Source: Lycorma delicatula (Eukaryota; Arthropoda; Insecta; Hemiptera; Fulgoridae). Taken from it: a DNA stretch of 64,000 bases. The stretch spans positions 77,800,515 to 77,864,514 of the forward strand of contig NC_134456.1 in assembly GCF_047948215.1 (NCBI RefSeq), written 5' to 3'. A program made the position numbers and the translations under genes. The first letter of the stretch is position 1. The number at the start of each line of letters is the position of its first letter. The notes beneath the pieces were generated by a model, which ran no database searches, was not told the origin of the DNA, and was given only the letters and a program-made list of their open reading frames with translations. Below are positions 21,615-33,100 of this stretch, piece after piece.

Positions 21615-22484
21615 AAACAACGGGTGATACTTGAATTCTGTTGGTATAAAATATTTAATATAAAAAACTAATAAATTTTATTTCATTGGATTCAAAAATA
21701 TTAACTATTTATTAATGTATTTGTGTGTTAGTTACTGTGAACTCCATGAGTTTTGTGTAAAATTGATTCATAAAAAATAAACTTAAAAGAAAAAAAATTT
21801 ATAGTATTTAATATTTCACATTACATATAACTGAGACTTAAAAATATATCAGATAATCAATATATTTAAATAATAAAATAATTACAATCATAAATGTTAT
21901 CATCCTAATGATATGACTTCAAAGTGTCAAAAATAGAAAAATAATATATGTTGTGTCATTTACCGGGATGACTTGATTTCAGTGAGTTGAATATGAAGAT
22001 TGCTGTTTTGCATCTTTTCTACGATAGTATAGTCCTTGTAGTTATGTATGAAAACTGCTTGAAGAGTGTTCAAAACAAACATAAGTATTTAATTAGTGCT
22101 GTGAATGAATCTGTAGAATGTATTTTGTAGAATATATTTTAAAATAGCTCCATTTCAACAATTTAGATGATTGATGATTTTTTTTTACAATTGTGAACTC
22201 ATATATTGACAAATGACACCTTTATATAAATCACATTACGTGGATCATGTGATCCTTATGATGAATAAAAATAAGTTCTTAAAATATGTAAATGGTGTCT
22301 ATCTTTCCTGTCTTATACATACTCAAAAGATCTGTAATTCCAACTAAAAACATAATCCAATAACTGTATTATATTCGTTATCAATCATTAAAATTTATTC
22401 CATTTTTATTTAACATCAACTGTAACTAAATTTAGTTGAACTGTAGTTAAAAACTATTAAATAAAACAGTACTGTTTTGAGGAA
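21615..22484. other. AT-rich gap, no gene seen
   Basis: No motif or repeat recognised on either strand. Confidence 0.45.
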
Positions 22485-23610
22485 GAACAGTATGGGTTTA
22501 GATGAGCTGGTGGAATAAGGAACGCAGTAAGGTTGCTATGGGTATTTGGGGAGAGATACATTTAAAGGAGGTGGAGAGTGTACTTTACATTTTTTGGCCT
22601 AGAAAAGAAAAAAGGAGTTTGACAGAGTTAGACAGGATAAATTATTGCTAATTTTGGAAAAGAAGGGAGTTGACTGGAAAGAGAGGGGCTTAATAAAAGA
22701 GCTGTACTAAATAAAAGTGAGGGTAGGAGATGAAATGACAGGAAGAATAGGGATTCGAAGGGGAATGAGGCAGGGATCTTGTATGTTACCAACACTGTTT
22801 ATTATATATCTGGAAGAAGTAATTAAATACTGTCTGAATGGGAAACGAGGATAGAATGTATACATTTTGCTGATAATGTGGTGGTACTGCAGAGAGCAGT
22901 ACCACAGTAAAGTAAATGAAATGCTTAATGACTTAAATGAAGCTTGCAAAAGTCAGGGGATGAAGATAAACAAAAAGAAGACAGGTCTATGGTATTAGGT
23001 GGAAAAGCAGTGAGGATTGAGATTATGATAGGAAATGAAGTTTTAGGGCAGGTGAAGAAATTTCAGTACCTAGGGAGTTATGTAACTGATGGTCTGACTT
23101 TCACAGTAGAAATTAAAGAAAGAATATCAAGAAGTAAGCAGGCATTAAATAAGAAGGGAAGACTGCTGTGTGGAAAGTTAAACTTAGTGTTAAGGAAGAG
23201 ATTAATGAAATGTTTTATTTGGAGTGTGATGTTCTATGGAGCTGAAATGTGGACAATGAGAAAGGCAAAAACAAATTGAGGCTTTTGGGATTTGGGTGTG
23301 GTGCAGTATGATAAATGTCAGATGGCAAGACCATGTAACAAGTAAAGAAATATTAAGGAGAATCGGAGAGAACCAGAAAATGCTAAATGCAATTGAATGT
23401 AGGAAAATGAGCAGGCTAGGACATTGTATGAGAAGAAGGTGCTTATTAGTGGATGTGTTAGAAGGCTTGGCAAATGGAAGGAAAGAAGAGATTTCAAATG
23501 ATGGATGAGATTATGGAAAAGGGAAATATGTGAAAACAAAGAGGTTAGCAAAGGATAGAACAAAGTGGAGAGCAGCAGCCGTGACATGACCTGCCCTAAT
23601 GGCAGAACAC
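22485..23610 (+). pseudogene. LINE reverse transcriptase, 5'-truncated and broken
   Basis: Several frames together give the C-terminal two thirds of an insect LINE RT: EEQYGFR (RT motif 2), EKKKEFDRV then LILEKKGVDWKERGLIKELY, GMRQGSCMLPTLFIIYLEEV (motif B), HFADNVVVL (catalytic box, normally FADD), NDLNEACKSQGMKINKKKT, VKKFQYLGSYVTDGLTF, LMKCFIWSVMFYGAEMWTM, and a C-terminal segment WQDHVTSKEILRRIGENQKM with RLGHCMRR. It ends AKDRTKWRAAAVT near 23585, followed by AATAAA at about 23620. The second Asp of FADD is Asn, so the enzyme would be dead even without the frameshifts. A 10-bp perfect palindrome has formed right after the catalytic box. The family resembles the RTE/Jockey-like proteins often annotated 'endonuclease-reverse transcriptase' in insects. 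Confidence 0.85.
22881..22905. repeat. 10-bp-stem palindrome beside the RT active site
   Basis: GTGGTACTGC (22881-22890), AGAGA, GCAGTACCAC (22896-22905). The left arm encodes V-V-L right after FADN, so it is original element sequence. The right arm is its inverted copy and displaces the expected ESE-type residues. Confidence 0.8.
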
Positions 23611-24884
23611 TATGAATGAAATAAAATGCATTGTATGTAGCCATAACTGTACAATAGTATATAGTTTTTCAACACATAAAATCTTTTGCAGTTACTTAAC
23701 TTCATTCATGAACGTATGAGTGTGCTCCTTTTGTAAGTATAGTAGTGAAATGGTATAAATATATTATGATTGCTTTACACTCATTCATTTTTTAACAATA
23801 ATTCAATTGATGTAATCAAGACCATTTCATTTTATATTAATGTTATATCAATCTAGTTATACAATAATAGTAAATGCAGTTTACAGTAGTTATATAGTGA
23901 CATCATTTTACAGTGCACATCATGATACTATACCCTATAATTCCACTATGGACTAGAATACAGAGATACTTAAATTTTATTCAATTCAAACGTAGTTTTT
24001 GGACAGCTTGTAATGTTTTACATTAAGTGTTTGAGATTCCATTAGTTTTGATAACCAACAAAGGTTGTCAAAAATTATGATTTGAAGTATTTATTCGGAC
24101 TTGCATTCAGGAAAATGATGAGCATTTGCAACACTTGCTGTAAGACTTTACTAGTTGTACATAACTATATTCCTAAAATTAAATGAAATGTAAGTGTATC
24201 ATGATGATAAGAGTATCATCATTTTATCATGATGATAAAATGATCTCATTATATAATACTAGCACTAAATAGAGTGTGGAATTTATATTTTTATTCTTTG
24301 AAAAGAAAATGTAACTGTTTAAATGTATATAATTACTTGTGAAAATGCAAATCCATTTATCTGTCCTTTTATGTCAAATATGATAGATAATGATTTATTC
24401 CAGATAGCTTTAAAAATAATCTTTTAATGTTAAAATTTTATTATGAATTAACTGTTCTTTTTATAAGAATGATTAGTTTATATATATTTTCTTTATTATC
24501 TGAAATTATTTAAATTGCAAAAAAGTTGACTCTTTGCTCAGTATCTAACGTAAAGCATTAAATGATGTACAACTGTTTTACTCAGCGTGGGAAGAGTACG
24601 TTCAATATTAATAATAAAAATGTGTTTATTTTCCACAAAAAAATGCAGTCAAATAATAATATAAAACAAAACTATTTTATCTTCTCTTAAAATAACATAA
24701 TTCAAACATACATTTATTAATCCTTACACAAGACATAACCACCTGGTCGTCTGTCAGACTAGAAGAACAAACATAAAATCCTATATAAAAAGGTAGAGAA
24801 AAAAAACAGTTTTAAAATTATAACGACTATATCCATAATTTATTTTTAATAATTAATTCTTCAATTAACAAACCCCTTTATCGT
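23611..24884. other. AT-rich gap
   Basis: No gene seen. Around 24200-24245 there is an imperfect palindrome built from ATCATGATGATAA-type words. Confidence 0.45.
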
Positions 24885-25345
24885 ATCCCTTCTCTTACAT
24901 AACCCGCTAAACTAACCCGGTTAATTTCTCCATTTAAAATATTAACAGTTTAATACTTTTAAAGAGTAACTTTCACAAACCATCAGTGTTCTCATCTCCA
25001 TCAGTGCTGAACACTTCCTGATAAAATGAATGATGTCCCCCTCTTTCCTGTCATTACACACAGAGTTGTTACAAACATTCCCTTACCTGTGTGTCCTTTA
25101 ATTTAGAGCTTGTATAAAAAATTTGGCCTTAAAAACACCTACCTTTTTTATCATTTACTTCATTTGTCATACCTAAATCTATCTCCAACAATATAAATTG
25201 AAATTCTCACCTCGTACAACGCTACATCTTTCTCATTCAAATCTTACTTACTTACACTTATCCCAAATTTCTGAAAGAAATATTATCATCTCTTCCCCAT
25301 TACTCTAAAAAACCATATAATTCTCTAAAGATAAGATAAGTCATG
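24885..25345 (-). pseudogene. LINE C-terminal zinc-knuckle remnant
   Basis: On the minus strand CNNSVCNDRKEGDIIHFIRK then CSALMEMR fits the C-terminal Cys/His segment of LINE polyproteins (form CxxCx..ED..HF...CP.....R). Downstream a decayed NGEI..VSLAGYVREGIR-like stretch follows, which in this class comes just before the stop. The upstream part to 25345 is heavily decayed. Stops interrupt every frame. Only about 100 residues can be followed and no RT motif is left, so the clade is open (Jockey- or CR1-like). Confidence 0.5.
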
Positions 25346-27025
25346 TATAAGTAGGGGGATCTATTACAACAAGGGTGAGAATAAAATATTGTTATCTAGG
25401 ATGGGTAGACAGTTAATTTTTTAATATCTAACAGAATTTTGTATGATGTGTGTATGAATGTGTATTGTTACCTGAGGAGGCTTAGAGAATTCTAAATTAA
25501 ACGTAGTGTATTTAATTTATAAGTTTGTATAATTGATTGGTTAACCCAAGAAATTAATAAAGGTAATATATTTAAGTAAAATATATATTTTCATCATATT
25601 TAATTCTATCCAATCAAGAGGAAAATAAACTTAAATAAATTAGATTTAAGTTAATATATATATATATATATGTGTGCATTTTTTAAAAACTTTTACAAAA
25701 TAATAAAAGCGAAAGAAAATTACTGAAGAACTCTTTGGAGTAAATAAAATAAAGAAATGATTCTTAAATATAAGAAAACTACATAAAAATAAGAATTATA
25801 GGGCAAGAAATTGATAAAAAGAATGACTTTTTAGTATCATAGTAGCGTTATAAGCGATTATATGAGATATGGAAAAATGAATTGGTTAGAGAAAGACCAA
25901 AGAAGGCTTTCAATATGAAAGCTTCTTATAGTAAGCTTTCATTTTCTGATAATAAGCCTACACCAGTGATAATGGTCTTTTTTTCCAATAGATTTTATTG
26001 GTTATTATATGTATCTGATTTTTAAAAATTTATTAATTATTAGAATAAATTATAAGTGATAATTTCATTTCTAAACTGTTTTTATGTTTAATCTCGTCAT
26101 GAAATTTCAAGGAGCCAGTTTTAATTCATGCTTGTTTTTTTTACAACATTGTTTTAAGTTTATAATTTTTTATAAATTATTTAATAAGTAAGTTGATTAT
26201 GTTAGAAATTAGTGAATAAAATTAAGATTAGAGATTAATTAAGCACATTATTATTAAACTTAAATACAAGAATTATGTTGAATGAAATAACTGTAGAATT
26301 TATACGAAGGGTTATAAAACTACGTCCCAGAGGCACTCGCTAAGACATATCTTATAAAGTAAAAAATAAAAACTTGAAAACAAAAGAAAATATTGTTTTG
26401 TTTTTCATTTCACATGAGTTCGTCTTCTTGAAAGATAAGTAATTAACCAAAAGTTTTTTCATTAGAGCTCATGTGGGAATGTTTTTTTACTGAATAAAAT
26501 ATACTCGACTAAATAAGCCTGCAATATTTCTTATTTGAAAAGATAGTTGACAAATGAACCTACAGCATATTTTTGAAAACAGATCCATGTCCATTGAAAT
26601 ATTTATTAACTATTTAAAAAAAAAAAATTATCTTTTATTTGATCATTGCTGTTACATTTATCATTAATTTAACTAATCTTGATTATTATTATCTCAAAAA
26701 TTAATATTTAGAAAATATTTGACATCATTTTATAAACGTATTTACCGTTTTCAAAAATGCGTTATTATAATGATTTATAACAAAAATGACTTAATCTAAA
26801 ATGGATATTGAAATAAAATCGCAAAATTGCTCAAACACCGTTAATAAATTTAAGTTCTAAAAATAATTGAGTATTTCGATTGTTAAACGATCTACATCAG
26901 TAAATGAATATTAAGTAAATTAAAAAAATAAACGAAATTTAAAATAAATAAATCTTATATAAAAGAAGATTTCTGTAATAAAATAAAATTATTAAAACTC
27001 TATTAAAAACCCAATTTTATGATTT
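25346..27025. other. AT-rich gap with a short (TA)n
   Basis: A (TA)n run at 25653-25672. A small inverted repeat GAAAGCTT/AAGCTTTC lies near 25918-25942. No gene recognised. Confidence 0.45.
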
Positions 27026-28076
27026 TTTTTTTTGTCTTCAGTCATTTGACTGGTTTGATGCAGCTCTCCAAGATTCCCTATCTAGTGCTAGTCGTTTCAT
27101 TTCAGTATACCCCTTACATCCGACACCCCTAAAAATTTGTTTTACATACTCCAAACGATGCCTGCCTGCACAATTTTTTCCTTTTACCTGTCCCTCCAAT
27201 ATTAAAGCGACTATTCCAGGATGGCTTAATATGTGGCCTGTTTGTCTCTTCTTTTAACTATATTTTTCCAAATTCTTCTTTCTTAATCGATTTGCCGCAA
27301 CACCTCTTCATTTGTCACTTTATACACCTATCTGATTTTTAATAGTCTCCTATAGCACCACATTTCAAAAGCATTTCTTCTCACGTACTCCGATCGTCCA
27401 AGTTTCACTTTCATATAAAGCTACGCTCCAAACATACTTTTATAAATGTTTTCCTGACGTTTAAATTAATTTTTAATGTAAACAAATTATATTTCTGACT
27501 GAAGGCTCGTTTTGCCTGTGCTATTCGGCATTTTATATCCCTCCTGCTTCGTCCATCTTTAGTAATTCTATTTCCCAAATAACAAAATTCTTTTACATCC
27601 ATAATTTTTTCTTTTCCTAATTTTACTTTCAGTGGTCCATATTCGTTATTTCTACTACATTTCATTACTTTCGTTTTGTTCATTACTTTGCTTTTGTTCT
27701 TGTTTATTTTCATTCGGTAGTTCTTATTTAGGTCATTGTTTTTTCTAAATATTTTTTACTCTCAGGTAGAGTTACTATATCATCAGCAAATCGTAGCATC
27801 TTTATCTTTTCACCTTGTGCTGTTACTCCGGATCTAAATTGTTCTTTAACATCATTAACTGCTAGTTCTATGTAAAGTTTAAAAAGTAACGAGGATAGGG
27901 AACATCCTTGTCGGACTCCCTTTCTTATTACTGCTTCTTTCTTATGTTCTTCAATTATTACTGTTGCTGTTTGGTTACTGTTAGCAATTGTTCTTCTATC
28001 TCTGTATTTGAACCGTAACTTTTTTTAAATGCTGAACATTTTATTCCAGTCTACTTTATCGAATTCCTTTTGAGCT
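27026..28076 (-). pseudogene. LINE reverse transcriptase (family M), copy 1, with 3' end
   Basis: From 28076 downwards the minus strand reads EFDKVDWNKMF, then EEHKKEAVIRKGVRQGCSLS, SLLFKLYIELAVNDVKEQFR, KMLRFADDIV (catalytic box intact, rc of 27779-27790), the open stretch 27411-27713 with KINKNKSKVMNKTKVMKCSR and MDVKEFCYLGNRITKDGRS (the thumb-side YLG motif), and the C-terminal tail. It ends at the 3' block CCAAGATTCCCTATCTAGTG shared with the copy at 51637-52578. The RT core motifs are in order, but stops and frame changes lie between them, and the 5' end is missing. The junction at 28076 is where an R1-like 3' UTR begins on the other strand. Confidence 0.85.
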
Positions 28077-28362
28077 CCTAAAACGTGGTTGCGATGACGG
28101 TCCGTAACCTGAGCAGCTGGGACAGTGTGACTCGATTCGTCGCTAGTATTCTCAGGACCAAGAAAGAATAGTCGTGAAAATTAGGTAGCAGCCTTCTCAG
28201 GATAGTATAGGAGGACTTGGCCTGAAGTAATGTGTTAAACGTGTCCTAGTAGAAAGGGGGATGGTTTTAGTAGGTAGTCTTCTGATGGTGATTGGGTAAT
28301 ACCATCAGCGGGATCCCGTCACTCCGTGCGTAAATGCATTTTTGCCTCCCTCCCAAAAAAAA
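28077..28362 (+). repeat. 3' UTR and poly(A) of an R1-like LINE
   Basis: GC-rich for this window. It ends ...GGTTTTAGTAGGTAGTC, AGCGGGATCCCGTC, CTCCGTGCGTAAATGC and ATTTTTGCCTCCCTCCC followed by A10. This ending (a TAGGT..., GGGNTCCCGTC, CTCCGTGCGTAAATG, CTCCCTC and poly(A) order) is one I associate with R1-clade 3' UTRs in insects. There is no coding sequence; the insertion kept only the 3' end. Confidence 0.55.
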
Positions 28363-28737
28363 AATTATTATTATTATTATTTCTTTTATTCATTATTAGT
28401 TTCATGTTGTTTATTGACTTTTACCAATTCTTTGATAAAAACAATTTTTTTTTGTGAATTTGGATACGGTGTTTAATCAATAATACATTATCTTCAATTA
28501 TTAATTAAAAATGTTTTAATATGTAAATCTATTCAAGTAATTTATTAAGAAAAGCAAACTTTTAAATGATAAGGAAAGATAATAATTAATGCTGTTATTA
28601 AATTATCAACATTTTACAATTGTATCTAAGCATAAAAGGGATAAACGGAACTCACAATTCTGCTTTGTAAGATATAGAAGTATTAATTTCTGAAAAATTA
28701 ATTTTTAATCTCATATGTATGGTTATATTGTCCTGTG

Positions 28738-29248
28738 TTATATTCCATATTCACAGCGGACCTTCCAGTCCTGGAAGGTTGCATCGTCAGCACATTTGCC
28801 GATGACACTGCTATCCTTGCCGTTAACGAAGACCCTGACCTTGACTCGCGGGAACTGCAAATGGCATTAGATCTTGTCTGCCCTGCGCATGACAGAAAAA
28901 ATGGAAGATAAACGTTAATCAAGATAAATCAAAGGGTGTAAATTCGCCAAGCAAAAGGGTGACTGTCCCAGTGTGTGCATATTGGTGTCCTGATCCAATA
29001 AACAGAGGCAAGTATTAGTAACATAGATATCAAACAACGCTTCCAAAACAAAGTAACAAGAACAATTTCAGAGGCACCATGGCTCACATGGAATGATGAA
29101 ATTCATGAACAGACAGCACAGTGCTTTAAGTACCAATGATTTCAAAATCACAACAACCACTTAGTGATCAATCTGTTTGATAACAGCAGGGAAGTCCGAA
29201 GGTTGAAACGTCTCCATGTGCTTGACTTAGGGGCTACTGAATGACAGT
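28738..29248 (+). pseudogene. Jockey-clade RT, internally deleted
   Basis: The plus strand starts ADLPVLEGCIVSTFADDTAI, with an intact FADD catalytic box, then LAVNEDPDLDSRELQ. After a deletion it resumes at QNKVTRTISEAPWLTWNDEI, and ends NLFDNSREVRRLKRLHVLDL followed by a stop near 29246. These are the RT palm and the C-terminal tail of Jockey elements, whose proteins characteristically finish with ..R.LKR.HVLDL. The roughly 150 residues between the palm and the tail are missing or scrambled, so this is a deletion derivative. The 3' tail runs to a poly(A) stretch near 29480-29492 (AATAAAATAAAC..A10). Confidence 0.85.
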
Positions 29249-29492
29249 TTGATAAATGACAAGACCAATTCTAATGATATTATTGTTTGCTTCTTTTTCT
29301 ATTTTTTGGCAATTTTTTTCTTATTTTTTTATATTTTGTTTTTATGGACTATGAAGTGTTGGCAGAAATATTTTTTCTAATGATTACTGCTTCATTATAA
29401 CTACTATTATGAATTTAATTATTATGGGAGTTCCTTAAGAACCCGTACGATACGATACGTGGAACAATAAAATAAACAAATAAAAAAAAAAG
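29249..29492 (+). repeat. Jockey 3' UTR with poly(A)
   Basis: T-rich sequence ending GTACGATACGATACGTGGAA, CAATAAAATAAACAAATAAA and then a run of A. AATAAA precedes the tail. It completes the Jockey fragment upstream. Confidence 0.55.
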
Positions 29493-29827
29493 TCTGACTG
29501 TCATATGTCAGAGATATTATAGTGAAATATCTTTATTAATTTAATCTCTCATTTTTTTCTAAATGTAATTTCTCGATTTCGTTGTATACTTTATCCAAGC
29601 ATTATTTACTAAAAAGCGTATTTATTGTTAAAGTTGGAGAGATCTAATTATTAATTTTTATTCAGTAACGCTACTAATGGTGAATAAAAATCAATTTTTT
29701 AAATTTTATTTCTAGTAGACTTCAACAGAAATATGATAACAAGCAATAATAAATTATTACATTGTATATATACCCACTAAAGCAAAGATTTCTAATTTTA
29801 TTTTAGTTTTAACAAATTAAATTGAAC

Positions 29828-29892
<65 letters not shown>

Positions 29893-30199
29893 TAAATTAG
29901 ATTCGGATACTGGCCAAATGCGTAGACTTTTTGATCTTTAGCCAGAAATAAAATGTCTTTCATTTTCCTAACTGAAAAGAATGAGTGTAATGCAGATGTA
30001 TTAACTTTTATTGTTAGTTATCTTTTATATAATAATTTTAATATTTATATGTTATGCGGGTTAATATCTTTTCACTTTATCTACATTTATAACATATTTT
30101 AATAAAAATAAGGAAACTATTCTCAAAAAGGGAATAACAAATTAGAATCATAAAAGTTCAATCGAATAATTACGCCATTTTTTAATGAATAATAAGACA
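29493..30199. other. AT-rich gap with a long (TA)n
   Basis: It holds the TA run at 29833-29889 and no recognised gene. Confidence 0.5.
29833..29889. repeat. (TA)n microsatellite, about 28 units
   Basis: Uninterrupted TA run. Confidence 0.95.
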
Positions 30200-30354
30200 T
30201 TTTTTTTGTTAAGAAAGACTGAGCATCAACACCTATGGTCATTAGCTCGATGAAAATTGGTAGCGTATTAAAAGATGCCATGCTGATCGGGATTCGAACT
30301 CGGGACCTTCGCTCGAAATCCCCAAACGCTACCTTCTCAGCCACGGAGGTCGGC
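30200..30354 (-). repeat. tRNA-derived SINE-3
   Basis: The minus strand begins GCCGACCTCCGTGGCTGAGA with an A-box (TGGCTGAGAAGG) and, at tRNA-like distance, CGAGTTCGAATCCCG with a perfect B-box. A body of about 80 bases follows (ACGCTACCAATTTTCATCG; TAGGTGTTGATGCTCAG) and a short A-rich tail. The tRNA-like head resembles SINE-2 but the body differs. It is not a tRNA gene: the 3' half of the acceptor stem is absent. Confidence 0.75.
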
Positions 30355-30944
30355 TCATAATAATAATTTTAATTAGTGTACTTTTTATTAAAATTGTACA
30401 TAAAATTTTTAAATCTGCTAATTTTATCAATAAATTTATTTTAATTAATAAATGTTTCACGCAATATTATCTAGACACTGTAAAAAAAATGTTATGCACC
30501 TGTAAGGAAATAAAAATATACGATACAAATGAGACATTTAACCTTCAAATGAGATATTAATACCTTCTTTAAGATGTCACCATGCGCTTATTTATTATAT
30601 GTAAGTCTTCGTAGCTGTTAACTAGATGTTCTTAATTTGTTTATGTTTTCCATAATTATTTTAATTCAAAATTTTATAATGATTCTCCTGAAAAATTGAA
30701 GGAAGATATATATATAATTCATTGATTGAAAATAAAGAAGTACATTAATTATTTGGAAAATCAAAGAGTTTCTTTTATTTGCAGAGTCAAGAGTTCCTTT
30801 TTCTGAGTACGTTATATTCACTAGACATCTAGTTTTCGTGATGAACGGTTTCACTTGTAGGTTGAATCTGACCTTATATTTTATTCCAAATTATTATTAT
30901 TATTATTATTTATAATATTCCAAATTATAGACGATTAAACATTA
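30355..30944. other. AT-rich gap, no gene seen
   Basis: No recognised coding or named repeat. A short (TTA)n run lies near 30890-30910. Confidence 0.45.
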
Positions 30945-31830
30945 AATTAACAGTTAGTAGATTATTTCAGAAAAATTAAAGGAAATTATAGAAAATATTA
31001 TAGGCAAGATTTTCGTTCGGTGTTTTTCACAATTGATCATATACATAAAAATCCATCAACTAATTGAAAAAGCAGTTAAGTTCCAGAAATTATACATCTA
31101 GTTTTCATTAATTAGGAAAAAGATTTTGATTCGTACGGCAAAATGTTTTAATCAAAACGTTGGTGGTTCAAGGGAAGTGTGTATAGAAAGTAAGTTAGAA
31201 TTGTAATAAACATATTCAATAATAGTTATGGAGCAAAATGGTTCGTATTTTAGAAACTGCACTGGAGTTTTTATGTAGTGTGATCCGCTTTCACCTGCAT
31301 TATTTAATCATTTTCTTGAACTGGTTTTTAGAAAATTAGTATGGAAGATACTAGCTATAAAAAAAAAGAATTAAAAAATTACTAATTTAATGTTTGCTGA
31401 TGATTTGATGGTTTGAATGCTTCGGATTGAGTAAAAATAGATAAACGAATAAAAATAAATGATTTGAAAACAGTAATAACAACAAATGGAGTAAATAAAT
31501 AAGTAAAATTGTTTGGAAAATTACTGATTTATGAAGAAAACTCGATATATTTAGGACAAATCATAGGATTTGAGGATAGAAATAAAAAGGAAGTAGAGAA
31601 AAGAGCAGCTTTAGCTTAGAAAAAATATTGATCATTGAAATATATATTGAAGAACAATTAAGTCCCAATACAGAAACAGGGGAAAATATTAGTTTCGGAA
31701 TGCCATGCTTAAGATACGGATTTCAAACCTGGACTCTCACTGAGATCAGTAAAAAGTAATAGAAAGAACGATGAAAAAAGTATAAAGATTGTGACAATAT
31801 GAGATAAGATTAGAAGTTTGGTAATCAGTC
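30945..31830 (+). pseudogene. RTE-like RT (family N), copy 1, degenerate
   Basis: In order on the plus strand: FSQLIIYIK-type remnant of the motif AGFR..FSTIDHIH (30995-31050) with QLIEKAVKFQKLYI; RDPLSPALFNHFLELVFRKL-like motif B near 31280-31340; NLMFADDLMV, the catalytic box (31385-31412); LKTVITTNGV; IYLGQIIGFEDRNKKEVEKR (YLG motif); KYWSLKYILKNN; and LRYGFQTWTLTEIS near 31710-31750. Motif spacing agrees with an intact RT, but stops occur in every segment. FADD is intact as wording. A second copy lies inverted at 34190-34960. The family resembles insect RTE-like elements (form YLGQ.I..EDR...E...R). Confidence 0.8.
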
Positions 31831-31872
31831 AAGAGAGAAGTGAAGTAAATAGTGAAGATAATTAGAACTATG

Positions 31873-31912
31873 TATCCCGTCCTTTTCTACTTGAGTGGAA
31901 AAGGACGGGATA
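31873..31912. repeat. Perfect 15-bp-stem hairpin
   Basis: TATCCCGTCCTTTTC (31873-31887), 10-base loop, GAAAAGGACGGGATA (31898-31912). It lies at the decayed 3' end of the RT copy before it. Confidence 0.85.
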
Positions 31913-32056
31913 ATTTTTAAGCAAACATAACTAAGTTGTATTGACTTACAAACTTAATCATAGATTAATAGCCCGCTGGTATGTAAATAAATAACTATCT
32001 TTTCTTCTTTACCATTTTCCAAATCATTTATTAGATCGTACCTATTTCTGAGGTCG

Positions 32057-32057
<1 letters not shown>

Positions 32058-32102
<45 letters not shown>

Positions 32103-32117
32103 ATTATTATTATTATT
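32058..32117. repeat. (AT)n followed by (TTA)n
   Basis: AT run to 32098, then TTA repeats to 32117. In the minus-strand sense the (TAA)n is the 3' tail of the I-like element at 32118-32705, and the AT run probably grew from it. Confidence 0.85.
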
Positions 32118-32705
32118 ACACTCTTCCAGTAGAAGCTTGACAGTAAGCTGTTTATCACAAACAATGCACATTGGTCTTTCTTCGCCGGGTAACAAATATG
32201 AATTTATTATTCGTGTGTGACCATTTCTGAGTCTTGTAAGCGTCACTTGATCTCGGCGAATCAGTTATAATGAGACGTTTTAATTGCATTTAATTTCGTA
32301 ATTAACCTTCTCCATTCATTACTCGACGGGCTTCTGATAGTGTTTAGACGATTTTTAACATCTGTCACTCAATCAGAAATTATATCCATATTACCAAAAA
32401 TGTTTACTATTCTGACAGCATCGTCGGCGAGGCTTTCGTTTCCTGGGACACCAGCATGTCCTGGAATCTATAAAAATATACATCGCTATCTTCGTTGATT
32501 TAAAACATATAGAATGGACAGGATGTTTGGTGTAACGACACCTTTAATCTTCTTGTTCTGAAAAGCAGTTAGTGCGCTTAACGAGTCGAAACATAAAGCA
32601 CTCTTCACAGAAATGTTCTGTGTGGCGATGATTTTTCTGTATAGCAATGAGCTTAGCTGTACAAACACTTGCCATATCTGGCAGTTTCCATGAATGGGCT
32701 TCTCC
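32118..32705 (-). pseudogene. I-like LINE RNase H domain and C-terminus, (TAA)n tail
   Basis: The minus strand reads FVQLSSLLYRKIIATQNI, SALCFDSLSALTAFQNKK (RNase H middle, with the FDSLSAL segment holding the second acidic residue), then IPGHAGVPGNESLADDAV (the HxG.xGNE..D motif of RNase H), and near the end VTLTRLRNGHTRIINSYLLP with PMCIVCDKQLTVKLLLEEC, the Cys-rich C-terminus. It then runs straight into (TAA)n. LINEs with an RNase H and a (TAA)n 3' tail are characteristic of the I clade; R1-type tails are the alternative. A stop before IPGHAG and frame changes make it inactive. It abuts another LINE fragment at 32708. Confidence 0.75.
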
Positions 32706-33100
32706 ATTTATATATAATAATTACAAGTGTTCTGTCCAAAGGCAGGTTTACACATGGCCGCCCTCCATTCTGCTCGATTCTGTGCCATCCGTTTCATTTT
32801 ATAGTAACTTCCTTCTTCTTTTATATTGTCTACCATTTTCATTCGTCTCCGACCTCTTGCTTTCCTCCTCGTTACAAATCCTTCCAATTCCGTCACCAAA
32901 AAGCAGTCACGTTTCAGCCAATGTCCCAACCAACTGCATTTTATTATTTTTATTATTTCAATAATCGCCTTCTCTTCTCCCACTGTACGAAGCACCTCCT
33001 CATTCTGAACTCTCTCCGTCCAGCTGATCCTTTCCATCATCCTCCAAATCCACATTTCAAAGGCCTCCAATCTTCTCTCCTCTCCCTTCCTATACATACA
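32706..33100 (-). pseudogene. LINE C-terminal fragment (same style as 22485-23610)
   Basis: Open on the minus strand for 129 codons: RKGEERRLEAFEMWIWRMME, RISWTERVQNEEVLRTVGEE, WLGHWLKRDCFLVTELEGFV, a basic RKARGRRRMKMVDNIKEEG, then MKRMAQNRAEWRAAMCKPAF near the end. This is the C-terminal segment downstream of the RT in the insect LINE proteins often annotated endonuclease-reverse transcriptase. It is uninterrupted but strongly 5'-truncated: no RT motif remains. The right boundary meets a TA-rich stretch at 33100-33140. The lack of stops suggests a younger insertion than its neighbours. Plus-strand open frames over the same interval are shadows. Confidence 0.85.

Noticed and set aside
23318..23644. 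108-codon minus-strand open frame
   Set aside because: Shadow of the LINE RT C-terminal region on the plus strand.
30289..30344. A genuine tRNA gene
   Set aside because: A- and B-boxes are present, but the 3' acceptor strand is missing and a SINE body follows.
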